Shown here: piece by piece, positions 26,608 to 35,389 of the stretch | Position numbering within the stretch: the first letter of the stretch is position 1 | Layout of the letters: the number at the start of each line of letters is the position of its first letter | Source: Fischerella thermalis PCC 7521 | Lineage (GTDB): Bacteria; Cyanobacteriota; Cyanobacteriia; Cyanobacteriales; Nostocaceae | Assembly: GCF_000317225.1 (NCBI RefSeq) | Contig: NZ_AJLL01000100.1 | Coordinates: 56,101 to 120,100, forward strand | Length of the DNA: 64,000 bases | Direction: 5' to 3' | Notes under the pieces: generated by a model | What the model was told of the DNA's origin: nothing | Seen by the model: only the letters and a program-made list of their open reading frames with translations | Database searches by the model: none | Made by a program: the position numbers and the translations under genes

Positions 26608-26702
26608 ATTTGTTGGTAGTTGGTGGTTGATCGTTGCTTGGTTTCAAAGAACAAACAACCAACAACAAACAACAATTACTGACTAACCACTAACTCCTAG
26701 AA
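26608..26702. repeat. CAACAAA/GTTGGTAGTTGG heptamer-type spacer
   Basis: Low-complexity spacer with TTGGTGG-like and CAACCAA/ACTAACC units between the permease and the DUF3119 gene. Confidence 0.55.
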
Positions 26703-26711
26703 TAGGAATTA

Positions 26712-27128
26712 ATGTCTACTAACAGAACAGGATTCAAGACTGTGACTACAACAAGCACACCATTATCAACATCAACTGTGGAACTTAAGCCTAGTTACAA
26801 CATCCCTGTAGTGTTAGTGATGTTGGCTATTCCACTGCTGTTGGTGCAACCTTGGGTAGGAGGTGCGATCGCCCTATTTGGGTTATTTCTCATGTTTCAG
26901 ACAGTCACACTACGTCTGCAATTTACTGCTACCGATTTAGATGTTTACAGAGGAGAAAAATTAATTCGGCGATTTCCTTACCAAGAATGGCAAAATTGGC
27001 GGATATTCTGGGAGCGTGTTCCCATCCTGTTTTACTTTAAAGAAGTTAAAAGCATTCATTTTTTGCCGATTTTATTTGACCCCAACACTCTAAAAACTTG
27101 TTTAGAACAACGCTGTCCGCGCATTTAG
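26712..27128 (+). CDS. DUF3119 family membrane protein
   Basis: A 138-residue protein of a family found in cyanobacteria and chloroplast-bearing eukaryotes. It has a Thr/Ser-rich N-terminus, two closely spaced membrane helices (VVLVMLAIPLLLVQPWVGGAIALFGLFLM) and a C-terminal PH-like part (RLQFTATDLDVYRGEKLIRRFPYQEWQNWRIF...FKEVKSIHFLPILFDPNTL). The conserved order MlaE-type permease, DUF3119, DUF3086 suggests a role around lipid or membrane transport, which is inference. Confidence 0.88.
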   Translation: MSTNRTGFKTVTTTSTPLSTSTVELKPSYNIPVVLVMLAIPLLLVQPWVGGAIALFGLFLMFQTVTLRLQFTATDLDVYRGEKLIRRFPYQEWQNWRIFWERVPILFYFKEVKSIHFLPILFDPNTLKTCLEQRCPRI

Positions 27129-27258
27129 TCAGTGAACAGTTGTCAGTTATTCAGTGAGCAAGTGCTAGCTGATAACTGGTAACTGGTAACTGATTTAGTC
27201 TTAAATTGTATATTTGCTGAAAGTTTTTTAATTGCGTCATAGGAATTACACTATTTTT

Positions 27259-28518
27259 ATGTATCCAGAGGAATATCAAAATCCACAATCAACAGATGAG
27301 TCTTTGCAATCACCAGAAGAAAAAAGCCCTACATCTACAAATGAACAAACAGAAGACTTATCTGTTGAACCAGTTTTAGAATTAACAACACAGAACTCTA
27401 CAGTGGATACAGAACAAAACAATCTCACTTCTGTCTTACCTATAGCAAATTCAGAAGCAAGCAACTCTCAAGATGAGTTTGTGGTGCAGCAACAAGAAGA
27501 AATCACCATTTTGGGATTAGAACATCAACCAGAAGTCCAAGCAACACAACAACGACTTGCTGAGTTACAAAAACAAGAACAAGCCCTAAAAGCAGAAATT
27601 GCCGACTTGCAGGCTGCATATAAAACTCTGCAAGCACAAATGAATCAAACCCAAATTGCGATGGGGAATTTTGTGCAAGAGACGCTTTCTAGCCTAGAAC
27701 AGCGTAAAAATGCGCTACAAATTTCCGTAGAACAGCTCGAACGGCGTCAAGAACGCATCCGCAACGAGATGCGAACTACGTTTGCAGGTGCTTCTCAAGA
27801 ATTGGCAATACGGGTACAGGGTTTTAAAGACTATCTCACTGGTAGCTTACAGGATTTAGCAGCCGCCGCAGAACAATTACAATTAGTTTCCGCACCAAAA
27901 CCAGAACCAGAAAAAGTTGTCATCCAAGAATTCAGACCTGCTGAAACCCAACCAGGAACACCACAATTTGCCCAACAGCAGTTTCAAGACACTACCAAGC
28001 AAATTCGTCGCCTGATTGACCAGTACCGCACCAAACCAGATTATTACGGACCACCGTGGCAGTTGCGTCGTACATTTGAACCTGTCCACGCCGAAAGAGT
28101 CTCTAACTGGTTTTTTAACCAAGGTGGACGGGGTGCTTTGCGGACCATGGGTAGCAGGTTGCAAAATATACTTATTTCCTCAGCAATTATTTCGATACTG
28201 CACAAACTTTATGGCGATCGCGTCCGTACTTTAGTTTTAGCTAATACACCAGAACGCTTGGGTGAATGGCGGCGTGGCTTACAAGATTGCCTAGGAATTG
28301 GTCGTCCAGATTTTGGTCCTGATCGGGGAGTTGTATTATTTGAGTCTCCAGAAGCAGTGGCACAAAAAGCCGAACGCTTGGAAAAATCTAATCAGCTGCC
28401 TTTAATTATCATCGATGATTCTGAAGAGTTAATCAGCTTGGCACTGTTGCAATTTCCTTTGTGGTTAGCCTTTGCTCCTGACCCCAAAATGATGAGAAGT
28501 TATGAAGATGATTTTTAA
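27259..28518 (+). CDS. DUF3086 family protein
   Basis: A 419-residue cyanobacterial protein. The N-terminal 90 residues are acidic and low complexity. A coiled coil (LAELQKQEQALKAEIADLQ... to about residue 190) follows. The C-terminal DUF3086 domain contains YRTKPDYYGPPWQLRRTFEPVHAERV, GGRGALRTMGSRLQNILISSAIISILHKLYGDRV and FPLWLAFAPDP. I start at ATG 27259 (MYPEEYQNPQS); the earlier TTG at 27232 is not supported. Function unknown. Confidence 0.88.
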   Translation: MYPEEYQNPQSTDESLQSPEEKSPTSTNEQTEDLSVEPVLELTTQNSTVDTEQNNLTSVLPIANSEASNSQDEFVVQQQEEITILGLEHQPEVQATQQRLAELQKQEQALKAEIADLQAAYKTLQAQMNQTQIAMGNFVQETLSSLEQRKNALQISVEQLERRQERIRNEMRTTFAGASQELAIRVQGFKDYLTGSLQDLAAAAEQLQLVSAPKPEPEKVVIQEFRPAETQPGTPQFAQQQFQDTTKQIRRLIDQYRTKPDYYGPPWQLRRTFEPVHAERVSNWFFNQGGRGALRTMGSRLQNILISSAIISILHKLYGDRVRTLVLANTPERLGEWRRGLQDCLGIGRPDFGPDRGVVLFESPEAVAQKAERLEKSNQLPLIIIDDSEELISLALLQFPLWLAFAPDPKMMRSYEDDF

Positions 28519-28520
28519 TA

Positions 28521-28672
28521 ATGGGTAATGGGTAATGGGCAAGAATTACCAATTACCAATTACCAATTACCAATTACCCATTACCAATTACCAATTACCA
28601 ATTACCAATTACCAATTACCCATTACCAATTACCAATTACCAATTACCAATTACCCATTACCCATTACCAAC
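28521..28672. repeat. ACCAATT/ACCCATT heptamer array directly before plsY
   Basis: About 150 bp made almost only of tandem 7-bp units (TTACCAA, TTACCCA), running to within a few bases of the plsY start codon. About 18 units are visible. It is the longest regular array in the window and leaves no ordinary Shine-Dalgarno sequence before plsY. Confidence 0.95.
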
Positions 28673-28673
28673 T

Positions 28674-29360
28674 ATGTCTACTTGGTTAACTTTGTGCGGG
28701 GCAATTCTATTTGTAGCTTACCTGTTGGGTTCTCTGCCCACTGGCTATACAGTAGTGAAGCTATTAAAAGGCATTGATATTCGCGAAGTTGGCTCTGGTT
28801 CTACGGGAGCAACTAATGTGTTAAGAACATTGGGTAAAGGACCTGGGGCATTTGTTTTGTTAATTGATTGCCTCAAGGGAGTTTTAGCCATCTTTCTGGT
28901 TTACTGGTTATTTAAGTTTGCCCAAAATCAAGATTTAATTCCCTCAACCGTCAATTCTGGAATCTGGCAAGCATGGATGGTAACTTTAGCAGGACTAGCA
29001 GTAGTACTCGGACACAGTAAATCTATTTTTTTGGGATTTACTGGTGGTAAATCTGTTGCTACTAGTTTAGGAGTTTTGCTGGCGATGAATTGGCAAGTCG
29101 CTTTAGCAACAGCAGGAGTATTTGCTGTTGTCGTAGCAATATCAAGGATTGTGTCTTTAAGTTCAATTTTTGGTGCGATCGCAGTTTCCATTTTCATGCT
29201 ACTTCTGCACCAACCCCTACCCTACATTTTGTTTGGTGTTGCGGCTGGTTTGTATGTCATTTTGCGGCATCGTAGTAATATTGAGCGCATCATCGCAGGT
29301 ACTGAACCAAAGTTAGGACAGAAATTGCAGACACAGACACCGGAAAACGTCAATATATAA
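28674..29360 (+). CDS. plsY: Glycerol-3-phosphate acyltransferase PlsY
   Basis: A 228-residue polytopic membrane enzyme that transfers acyl groups from acyl-phosphate to glycerol-3-phosphate, the first step of phospholipid synthesis. Its conserved motifs are YLLGSLPTGYTV, DIREVGSGSTGATNVLRTLGKGPG, VLGHSKSIFLGFTGGKSVATSLGVLL and LRHRSNIERIIAGTEPKLG. Five or more hydrophobic segments are present. Start ATG 28674 directly follows the heptamer array. Confidence 0.95.
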   Translation: MSTWLTLCGAILFVAYLLGSLPTGYTVVKLLKGIDIREVGSGSTGATNVLRTLGKGPGAFVLLIDCLKGVLAIFLVYWLFKFAQNQDLIPSTVNSGIWQAWMVTLAGLAVVLGHSKSIFLGFTGGKSVATSLGVLLAMNWQVALATAGVFAVVVAISRIVSLSSIFGAIAVSIFMLLLHQPLPYILFGVAAGLYVILRHRSNIERIIAGTEPKLGQKLQTQTPENVNI

Positions 29361-29592
29361 AAGAAAAACAAACCCGCAAAGAAGGGGCTAGAGTGAGGTT
29401 TGTTGTTACAGCAAACTTACCACAACGCGGTGCGATCGCTCTTTTTTAGTCTAAAGTCCAGTTATTAAATTTAACGCTATTAGCTATTAATTTATGGATA
29501 AAGAGAAAGCCATGACAAGATAGATTCTGGATTTCATCATGCATCTGCTTGTTTCATACACTTTCTAACTTTATCCCTAATTCATGTCAGTT

Positions 29593-29901
29593 TTAACATG
29601 GCAGACAGTATTCTCCAGACATATATCCAGGAGCACCGCCAGGACAAGTAACATTGCAGAAAGGCTTTAATTTTATCGGATTCAATTTCCCTTTATCCAG
29701 CAAGTTGCTAGCCTTTGGCTGTGCTACAGATGCATCAACTTCTTTCTTTTCTGTTGGTGTGACTTTAACTACTTCTGATTTGCTTAGTTCTGATGTGGTG
29801 ACTGAAGTTTGACCTTGAACCTCGTCAGCCATTGCAACAGGACTAAACATCATCAAGAATGAGAGTGCGAAAGCGATGATGAAAGAAATTCGGCGTTTCA
29901 T
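29593..29901 (-). CDS. Small secreted Cys-rich protein of unknown function
   Basis: A 102-residue protein with a clear signal peptide (MKRRISFIIAFALSFLMMFSPVAMA, cleavage near ADE). The middle is Ser/Thr/Lys/Val-rich and unstructured. The last 22 residues hold four cysteines (FCNVTC and YCLPC) with a Gly/Pro-rich loop between, which could form a small disulphide or metal knot. No family is recognised. Confidence 0.7.
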   Translation of the reverse strand: MKRRISFIIAFALSFLMMFSPVAMADEVQGQTSVTTSELSKSEVVKVTPTEKKEVDASVAQPKASNLLDKGKLNPIKLKPFCNVTCPGGAPGYMSGEYCLPC

Positions 29902-29998
29902 AGTTCTGTTTTTTGTTTAGATAGAAATACTCGTGGGTTGCCCCTGAAAATAACACCATGAGCAATCTATGAATTTCCGGAAAAGTTATGATAGACAC

Positions 29999-30092
29999 TA
30001 GACCTCTTGCATGAATCCTAACAAACCCCCTCAATCCCCCCGTGAATGGGGAGAGTTAGGGTGGGGTAAAAAATCTTTGTGAAAGAGGTCTA
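29999..30092. mobile_element. MITE-like element, copy 1 (TAGACCTCTTGCA ends)
   Basis: A 94-bp element with inverted ends TAGACCTCTT and AAGAGGTCTA. Its left 20 bp (TAGACCTCTTGCATGAATCC) match the inverted right end of copy 2 at 56965-57098, and both share a CCCC/GGGG-rich interior. Both copies begin and end with TA, as expected for IS630/Tc1-mariner-type elements that duplicate TA; the family is inferred. No coding capacity. Confidence 0.8.
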
Positions 30093-30141
30093 CTCTAGTT
30101 AGCTAAATTCCCTACCCTTGAAAGCCCATCTCCCCACACTC

Positions 30142-31485
30142 CTATTTCCGATCCAGTCCCAACCATTCCCCAATCTCTTGAATTAGCCAATGACGTTCTA
30201 TAGTTGACAGGGGACTAGAAGTGAATTTCTGTCCTTCTACTTCTATGGTGACTCCTCTAGGGGCTGAACCTTGGTTGACTGGCTCTTGGTATATTTTGTC
30301 AATTAATGCTGTCTGACGTCGTTGTCGCTTGTAGCAAAAACCAAATATCTTCCAACGTATTTCAAAATTTTGGCGATCAAAGTAAAGATCAGTATGTCCA
30401 AAAGTAGGTAACAGAGTTCCTTGCACCACCGCAATCAGCATCGCCACGCAGAAAAGCCAAAAAAACCATGTCTGAGAATTGCCTCCCCTTGTCAAAAAAT
30501 TAATCAATTGTGGTAGTTGCCAGAGAAAAGGAATCATGATTCCCACCAGGTAGAATAACTTAAATGCTTTACCACCGCGTCTTGGTATTTTAATGTCCAA
30601 TTCGCTGGCAGACTTGTTGAGTTGAATTTGACTACCTGTGGGCTTGCGGCTAGTTATCGGTGGGGTTAGGACATTTTTGTTCTTGAGTGCTGCGAGTGCT
30701 TCTCGGGCAGTACTGAGTCTTTCTAAAACATTTGGTTCAGTGAGTTTACCAATCCAATTTACAAAACCCAGGTCAACGCTAACTCTATCAGTAAAGTGAA
30801 TGCGTGCATCCCGATGAGGTAAATCGGCAGGAGACATCCCTGTCAGCAAATGTATTAAAGTTGCACCCAAAGCATACAAATCCGAAGCAGGAACAGCCCT
30901 ACCAGCAAACTGTTCAATTGGCACGTAGCCATAGGTTCCCACAACAGTAAAAGTAGCACCTTCCAACACCGCTTGATCCTGCACTGCGCCAAAGTCAACC
31001 AAATAAACCCGCTGATCTTCACCCCAAATCAAATTACTAGGTTTGATATCGCGATGTAGCACAGGTGGGTTGAGTTCGTGTAAATAAACCAGAATACTAA
31101 GAACTTCAACAGCTATTTTTTCTACCTGTGATTCCGAAAAGCGTTGACCTTTGTCTATTAATTTCTGTAGGGATGTTCCGGGAATATAACTCTGCACTAG
31201 CCCAAACCAGGGGAATTTAGAGCCAGATTGATGTTCCAAAACAAAGTAATCTCGGTACTTGGGGATACGAGGATGATTGAGATTTTTTAAAACTTGAGCT
31301 TCGCGTTCAAACAGTTTTTGTTCATCCCACTGCATTTGTGGGCTGAGAATTAGCAACTTGACGACAACTCGTTCTTGAGGTTGCTTAGCCAAATCTTGAG
31401 CCAACCAAGTTTGACGACTAGCATCTTGACCTAATTTTTCTTGGAGTTGATAACGATTACAGAGTATTTCTCCTGCTTCTAACAT
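30142..31485 (-). CDS. Serine/threonine kinase with C-terminal membrane and sensor part (copy B)
   Basis: A 447-residue kinase. I start at ATG 31485 (MLEAGEILCNRYQLQEKLGQD) by comparison with its neighbour; 31500 is an alternative, and the frame open upstream is repeat DNA. Kinase motifs are VVVKLLIL, HRDIKPSNLIWG, VYLVDFGAVQD and TFTVVGTYGYVPIEQFAGRAVPASDLYALG. After the kinase come two hydrophobic helices (about residues 320-365) and a domain with DLYFDRQNFEIRWKIFGFC ending GEWLGL. It is a tandem paralogue of the next gene (31574-32896). Confidence 0.92.
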   Translation of the reverse strand: MLEAGEILCNRYQLQEKLGQDASRQTWLAQDLAKQPQERVVVKLLILSPQMQWDEQKLFEREAQVLKNLNHPRIPKYRDYFVLEHQSGSKFPWFGLVQSYIPGTSLQKLIDKGQRFSESQVEKIAVEVLSILVYLHELNPPVLHRDIKPSNLIWGEDQRVYLVDFGAVQDQAVLEGATFTVVGTYGYVPIEQFAGRAVPASDLYALGATLIHLLTGMSPADLPHRDARIHFTDRVSVDLGFVNWIGKLTEPNVLERLSTAREALAALKNKNVLTPPITSRKPTGSQIQLNKSASELDIKIPRRGGKAFKLFYLVGIMIPFLWQLPQLINFLTRGGNSQTWFFWLFCVAMLIAVVQGTLLPTFGHTDLYFDRQNFEIRWKIFGFCYKRQRRQTALIDKIYQEPVNQGSAPRGVTIEVEGQKFTSSPLSTIERHWLIQEIGEWLGLDRK

Positions 31486-31499
31486 CCCCAAATTCCCCA

Positions 31500-31572
31500 T
31501 AAAAATTGTTGATTGTTGATTGTTGTTTGTTGTTTGGAACAACCAACAAATAACTAACAACTAACAACCCCT
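31500..31572. repeat. TTGTTGA/AACTAAC heptamer-type spacer
   Basis: TTGTTGATTGTTGATTGTTG units and their complements lie between the two kinase genes. They create a false upstream extension of the downstream kinase frame. Confidence 0.65.
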
Positions 31573-31573
31573 A

Positions 31574-32896
31574 CTACCCAATCCCTAACCAATGCCTAAT
31601 TTCTGCTGCCATCCAGCGACACTCGTCTTTACTTAAAGGTGGCTTCAATTTTCCAAAAGAATACTCGGATACACCCACAGCCAATGTTACTTCTGGGACT
31701 TTGTGACTACCATAACCACCAGTCTCACCACTAAATACTTTGTCAATTTCTGAAACTTTCCCTCGTTGTCTACGCAAGCAAAGACCTAGTAATTTCAATT
31801 CAATTTCAAACTGGTAATGGTCAAAGTAAATATTTGTTTCCACAAAGTTAGGTAATAGAAACCAACCTGCCAACAGAAGACTAGCCATAAGCCATATCCA
31901 ACCTTCTATGCTACCCAACCCAAAACCGCCAATGAAAAAGTACAACCAAATTGCTAGTACTACTGTTGCAGCACAGTTCTTCGGGTCAATTAATGTCTTT
32001 TTCCACAGCACAGGAATTTTAATTTGTAAGTGTTCAGGAGATTTTTGTAGTTGAATTTGACTATCAGCAGGTTTAGCACGAACTAACCCAGAGATAGCAA
32101 TTTGATTTGCTTTGAGCAGCTTCAGCGCTTCTTTGGCACTTGTGAAGCGTCTGTCTAAATTTGGTTGTGTCAACTGTTCTAACCAGCGGACAAACCCAGG
32201 ATTAACTTTTAGTAAGTGGGCAAACTGCAAGCGAGAATCTCGCTGTGGCAAATCTGCTGGTGGAATACGGGTTAGCAAATGAATTAAGGTTGCACCCAAA
32301 GCATAAAGGTCAGACGCTGGAGTGGCCCTACCACCAAACTGTTCTAATGGGGCATAACCATAGGTTCCCACTATCGTAAAAGTTGCCCCTTCTTTAGCGG
32401 CGCGGTCTTGCACTGCACCAAAGTCTACTAAATAAATCTGGGAATTTTTTCCTAATAGCAAATTACTAGGCTTGATATCGCGATGCAATACCAGTGGACT
32501 TAAACTGTGCAGATAAATCAAAATTTTCAAAACTTCAGCAGCAATTTTCCGTACTTCTGCTTCGCTGAACACCCTACCCTTTGCGAGTAATTCCTTAAAA
32601 GATGAACCAGGAATGTATTCTTGCACTAGGGCAAAGTGAAGTACTTGATCTTCAAAGGCAAAATAATTACGATACTTCGGGATGCGTGGATGATTCAGTT
32701 GTTTGAGTATTTGGGCTTCTCGCTCAAAAAGTTTAACATCTTCCCACTGTGCTTGGTCGCTGAAAGTGAGCAGTTTAACGATGACTTGCTCTTGAGTAGA
32801 CAAATCCCATGCTAACCAGGTTTGACGACCAGCATTTTCACCAATTTTTTCTATAAGCTGATAGCGATCGCGTAATACCTGTTGGATTTGCAACAT
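31574..32896 (-). CDS. Serine/threonine kinase with C-terminal membrane and sensor part (copy A)
   Basis: A 440-residue kinase, first of a tandem pair. ATG 32896 (MLQIQQVLRDRYQLIEKIGENAG) is chosen by alignment with copy B; the frame is open to 32920. Motifs are VIVKLLTF, VLHRDIKPSNLLLG, IYLVDFGAVQDRA and TFTIVGTYGYAPLEQFGGRATPASDLYALGATLIHLL. Two membrane helices and a C-terminal domain (NIYFDHYQFEIELKLLGLCLRRQRG, ending RHWLGIG) follow, similar to copy B. The last domain looks like a small PH-like beta fold, which is my inference. Confidence 0.92.
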   Translation of the reverse strand: MLQIQQVLRDRYQLIEKIGENAGRQTWLAWDLSTQEQVIVKLLTFSDQAQWEDVKLFEREAQILKQLNHPRIPKYRNYFAFEDQVLHFALVQEYIPGSSFKELLAKGRVFSEAEVRKIAAEVLKILIYLHSLSPLVLHRDIKPSNLLLGKNSQIYLVDFGAVQDRAAKEGATFTIVGTYGYAPLEQFGGRATPASDLYALGATLIHLLTRIPPADLPQRDSRLQFAHLLKVNPGFVRWLEQLTQPNLDRRFTSAKEALKLLKANQIAISGLVRAKPADSQIQLQKSPEHLQIKIPVLWKKTLIDPKNCAATVVLAIWLYFFIGGFGLGSIEGWIWLMASLLLAGWFLLPNFVETNIYFDHYQFEIELKLLGLCLRRQRGKVSEIDKVFSGETGGYGSHKVPEVTLAVGVSEYSFGKLKPPLSKDECRWMAAEIRHWLGIG

Positions 32897-33073
32897 CGTT
32901 CTAGAAAATATACGTTTCAAAAAACTCTTATTTCCTCTTACACCCTTATATCCTTAATACTTAACACCCTTACTAAATCAGCACGAACATCTTAGCAACA
33001 AATATTCTTTTCTGTGAGAAATTGTTGGGAGTACCAATTTTACTAACAACAAAAGCTCCTCATAAACTTAATT

Positions 33074-33967
33074 ATGATCAACGATTCTGAGTACATTCGA
33101 CAAGATGCGGCCACTCGTGTAAAAGTACTGAGTGAGGCACTGCCTTACATCCAACAATTTACAGGTCGGACTGTAGTTGTCAAATACGGTGGTGCTGCCA
33201 TGAAAGATAGCAACCTCAAAGATAAAGTCATCCGCGATATTGTATTTTTATCCTGCGTTGGCTTACGACCAATAGTGGTACATGGTGGTGGACCAGAAAT
33301 TAACAGTTGGCTAGATAAACTAGGAATCGAACCGCAATTTAAGAATGGTCTGCGTGTCACAGATGCCCCCACAATGGATGTGGTGGAAATGGTGTTAGTC
33401 GGTCGTGTTAATAAAGAAATTGTCTCTTTGATTAACCAAGCTGGTGGTTCTGCTGTCGGTCTATGTGGTAAAGATGGTAACCTGATTAAAGCCCGTCCCC
33501 AAGGAGATAAAGGCATCGGTTTTGTTGGGGAAGTAAGTAATGTCAATATTCGGATTTTAGAAACACTGGTAAATAGTGGGTATATTCCCGTAGTTTCGAG
33601 TGTTGCTGCTGATGATAACGGACAAGCTTATAATATCAACGCTGACACTGTAGCCGGAGAAATAGCAGCAGCACTGGGTGCAGAAAAGTTGATTTTGCTA
33701 ACCGATACACGCGGAATTTTAAAAGATTACAAAGAACCGACTAGCTTGATCCCCAAAGTAGATATTAAAGAAGCCCGTGATCTAATTGCTAGTGGTGTAG
33801 TTAGTGGTGGCATGATTCCTAAAGTTAATTGTTGTGTGCGATCGCTTGCCCAAGGAGTCCGTGCTGCACACATTATTGATGGTCGTATCCCCCACGCCCT
33901 GCTACTAGAAATCTTCACTGACGGCGGTATTGGCACGATGATTTTTGGTTCTCAGTTTACCTGTTGA
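33074..33967 (+). CDS. argB: Acetylglutamate kinase
   Basis: A 297-residue enzyme phosphorylating N-acetylglutamate in arginine synthesis. Motifs are [87 protein letters not shown] and SGGMIPKV. In cyanobacteria this enzyme is controlled by arginine and by PII, and the C-terminal features of the PII-sensitive type (GGIGTMI) are present. An upstream NtcA site was not found. Confidence 0.96.
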   Translation: MINDSEYIRQDAATRVKVLSEALPYIQQFTGRTVVVKYGGAAMKDSNLKDKVIRDIVFLSCVGLRPIVVHGGGPEINSWLDKLGIEPQFKNGLRVTDAPTMDVVEMVLVGRVNKEIVSLINQAGGSAVGLCGKDGNLIKARPQGDKGIGFVGEVSNVNIRILETLVNSGYIPVVSSVAADDNGQAYNINADTVAGEIAAALGAEKLILLTDTRGILKDYKEPTSLIPKVDIKEARDLIASGVVSGGMIPKVNCCVRSLAQGVRAAHIIDGRIPHALLLEIFTDGGIGTMIFGSQFTC

Positions 33968-33983
33968 ATTTATTGAAGAAAGA

Positions 33984-34005
33984 CAGAAGGGATTTATCCC
34001 TTCTG
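33984..34005 (+). terminator. Hairpin after argB
   Basis: CAGAAGGGAT and ATCCCTTCTG form a perfect 10-bp stem with a TT loop 16 bp after the argB stop. No long T-run follows, so it is a hairpin-type end or processing site rather than a textbook terminator. Confidence 0.6.
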
Positions 34006-34069
34006 GTGAAAAGAAAATTAATAAACTAAAATCTTTTCCCTTTCCCCTTTTACCTTTACCCATTTCTTC

Positions 34070-34477
34070 TTAGGGATGCTGAATGATGATCGGCTGCTGC
34101 ATAGGTCTGTTGTGATACCAAGAATCTTTAACAATCACAGGATTAATCAATGTTGAGTTTCTAATTTTAGGATTCACCAACACCGGATTAACTAAGATGT
34201 TATCTTGTATATTTTGATGCAATGTAGGGTATGTGTTATAAATACTACGATTTGGCATTAATCCCGTCACTGGGTCTACAGGCATAGGGGTAGGGATGGG
34301 ACTACCGTATATAAAGCTACCAACAGTTGGAGCTTGAGGTTGATGAACACCATAAAAACCCGGTTGATCAATTACTATTATCTGTTGGGCAGAAACAGGA
34401 GTTGTCATCCCGCCCATCAGTGCTACAGTCAAACCCAATCCCAGTAAATACGCTTGATAAAGCTTGATTTTAAGCAT
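34070..34477 (-). CDS. Secreted protein of unknown function
   Basis: A 135-residue protein with a signal peptide (LGLTVALMGGMTTPVSAQQ). The mature part is rich in Pro, Asn, Ile and Val, with short near-repeats such as ILVNPVLVNPKIRNSTLINPVIV. No cysteines and no known domain. It is convergent with argB. Confidence 0.7.
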   Translation of the reverse strand: MLKIKLYQAYLLGLGLTVALMGGMTTPVSAQQIIVIDQPGFYGVHQPQAPTVGSFIYGSPIPTPMPVDPVTGLMPNRSIYNTYPTLHQNIQDNILVNPVLVNPKIRNSTLINPVIVKDSWYHNRPMQQPIIIQHP

Positions 34478-34720
34478 ATTTTTGGTTCACTAAATGATGA
34501 TCAATAAATTTAACTATATAGATAAATAATAAATCACCATTTTTGCCCATCAATACCAAACAAAAAACAATTTATATTTTTTGACCAAGCCCCTCACCTA
34601 GCTGCTTTCTTTAGCCTACACCCCTACACCCCTTTTTTTGACTTGTTGCTAGCCCAAAGGATTTCACAAATGCTGCTACCGTTGGCACAATGAAGGCAGT
34701 GCTGAATTTGTGAGTAAAAC

Positions 34721-35242
34721 GTGAGTTCAGAGAGTATAGAAATTGCCAAAAATCGCTACCAGCAAGGAAGAGTAGCCTTTGAAAGTGGGCTATATCGAGA
34801 AGCTATTGAACAACTAGAAAAAGCAAGCGCCTTGTTGGCCCGTAATACTCGCCTGAGTGGTGAAGTACAAATTTGGTTGGCGACAGCTTATGAAGCAGCA
34901 GGACGTACAGATGATGCGATCGCCCTATGTGAACAACTCAAACGCCATCCCCACCATGAAACAAGTAAAGAAGCGCGGCGACTGCAATACATTCTCAAAG
35001 CACCCAGGTTGCAACGTCCCCAAGAATGGATGACTCAAATTCCTGATTTTAGCAATCTTGCTGATAATAAAAGTAAAATAAGTTTCTCTGCTAATCCTAA
35101 TAAATCTTCTGGCTTTAAAAAGCCTGCTGAGCGAGAATTAGTTGACCTCAGTCAGGTCAATACTAAAGATAATCGCTTTATCTGGGTGGCTTTAATTGCA
35201 ATTGGTTTAACATTGGTAAGTTTAATTTGGTTGAATGTTTAG
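34721..35242 (+). CDS. TPR protein with C-terminal membrane anchor
   Basis: A 173-residue protein, start GTG 34721. Two TPR-like units (RYQQGRVAFESGLYREAIEQLEKAS and IWLATAYEAAGRTDDAIALCEQLKRHP) occupy residues 12-85. A disordered linker leads to a single C-terminal membrane helix (WVALIAIGLTLVSLIWLNV), so it is tail-anchored. Role unknown. Confidence 0.8.
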   Translation: MSSESIEIAKNRYQQGRVAFESGLYREAIEQLEKASALLARNTRLSGEVQIWLATAYEAAGRTDDAIALCEQLKRHPHHETSKEARRLQYILKAPRLQRPQEWMTQIPDFSNLADNKSKISFSANPNKSSGFKKPAERELVDLSQVNTKDNRFIWVALIAIGLTLVSLIWLNV

Positions 35243-35274
35243 GGATTGGGATCGGGGAGGTGAGGAGGTGGGGT

Positions 35275-35325
35275 GATGGGGTGTAGACGCGCTTTGCGCG
35301 GCTTCCCGTGGGGTAGGGGTGATGG
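35275..35325. repeat. TAGACGCGC...GGCTTCCCGT dispersed repeat
   Basis: The sequence TGTAGACGCGCTTTGCGCGG followed by CTTCCCGT is a copy of an interspersed Nostocales repeat; similar ends occur at about 11387, 11779, 40389, 46090 and 63427. Confidence 0.65.
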
Positions 35326-35389
35326 AGTGATGGGGTGAATAACAAATGACAAATGACAATTGACCAACGACTATTGAGGAGATTTTATA

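Noticed and set aside
28521..28672. Regular array that could be mistaken for a CRISPR
   Set aside because: The period is 7 bp with no unique spacers; it is a heptamer STRR array.
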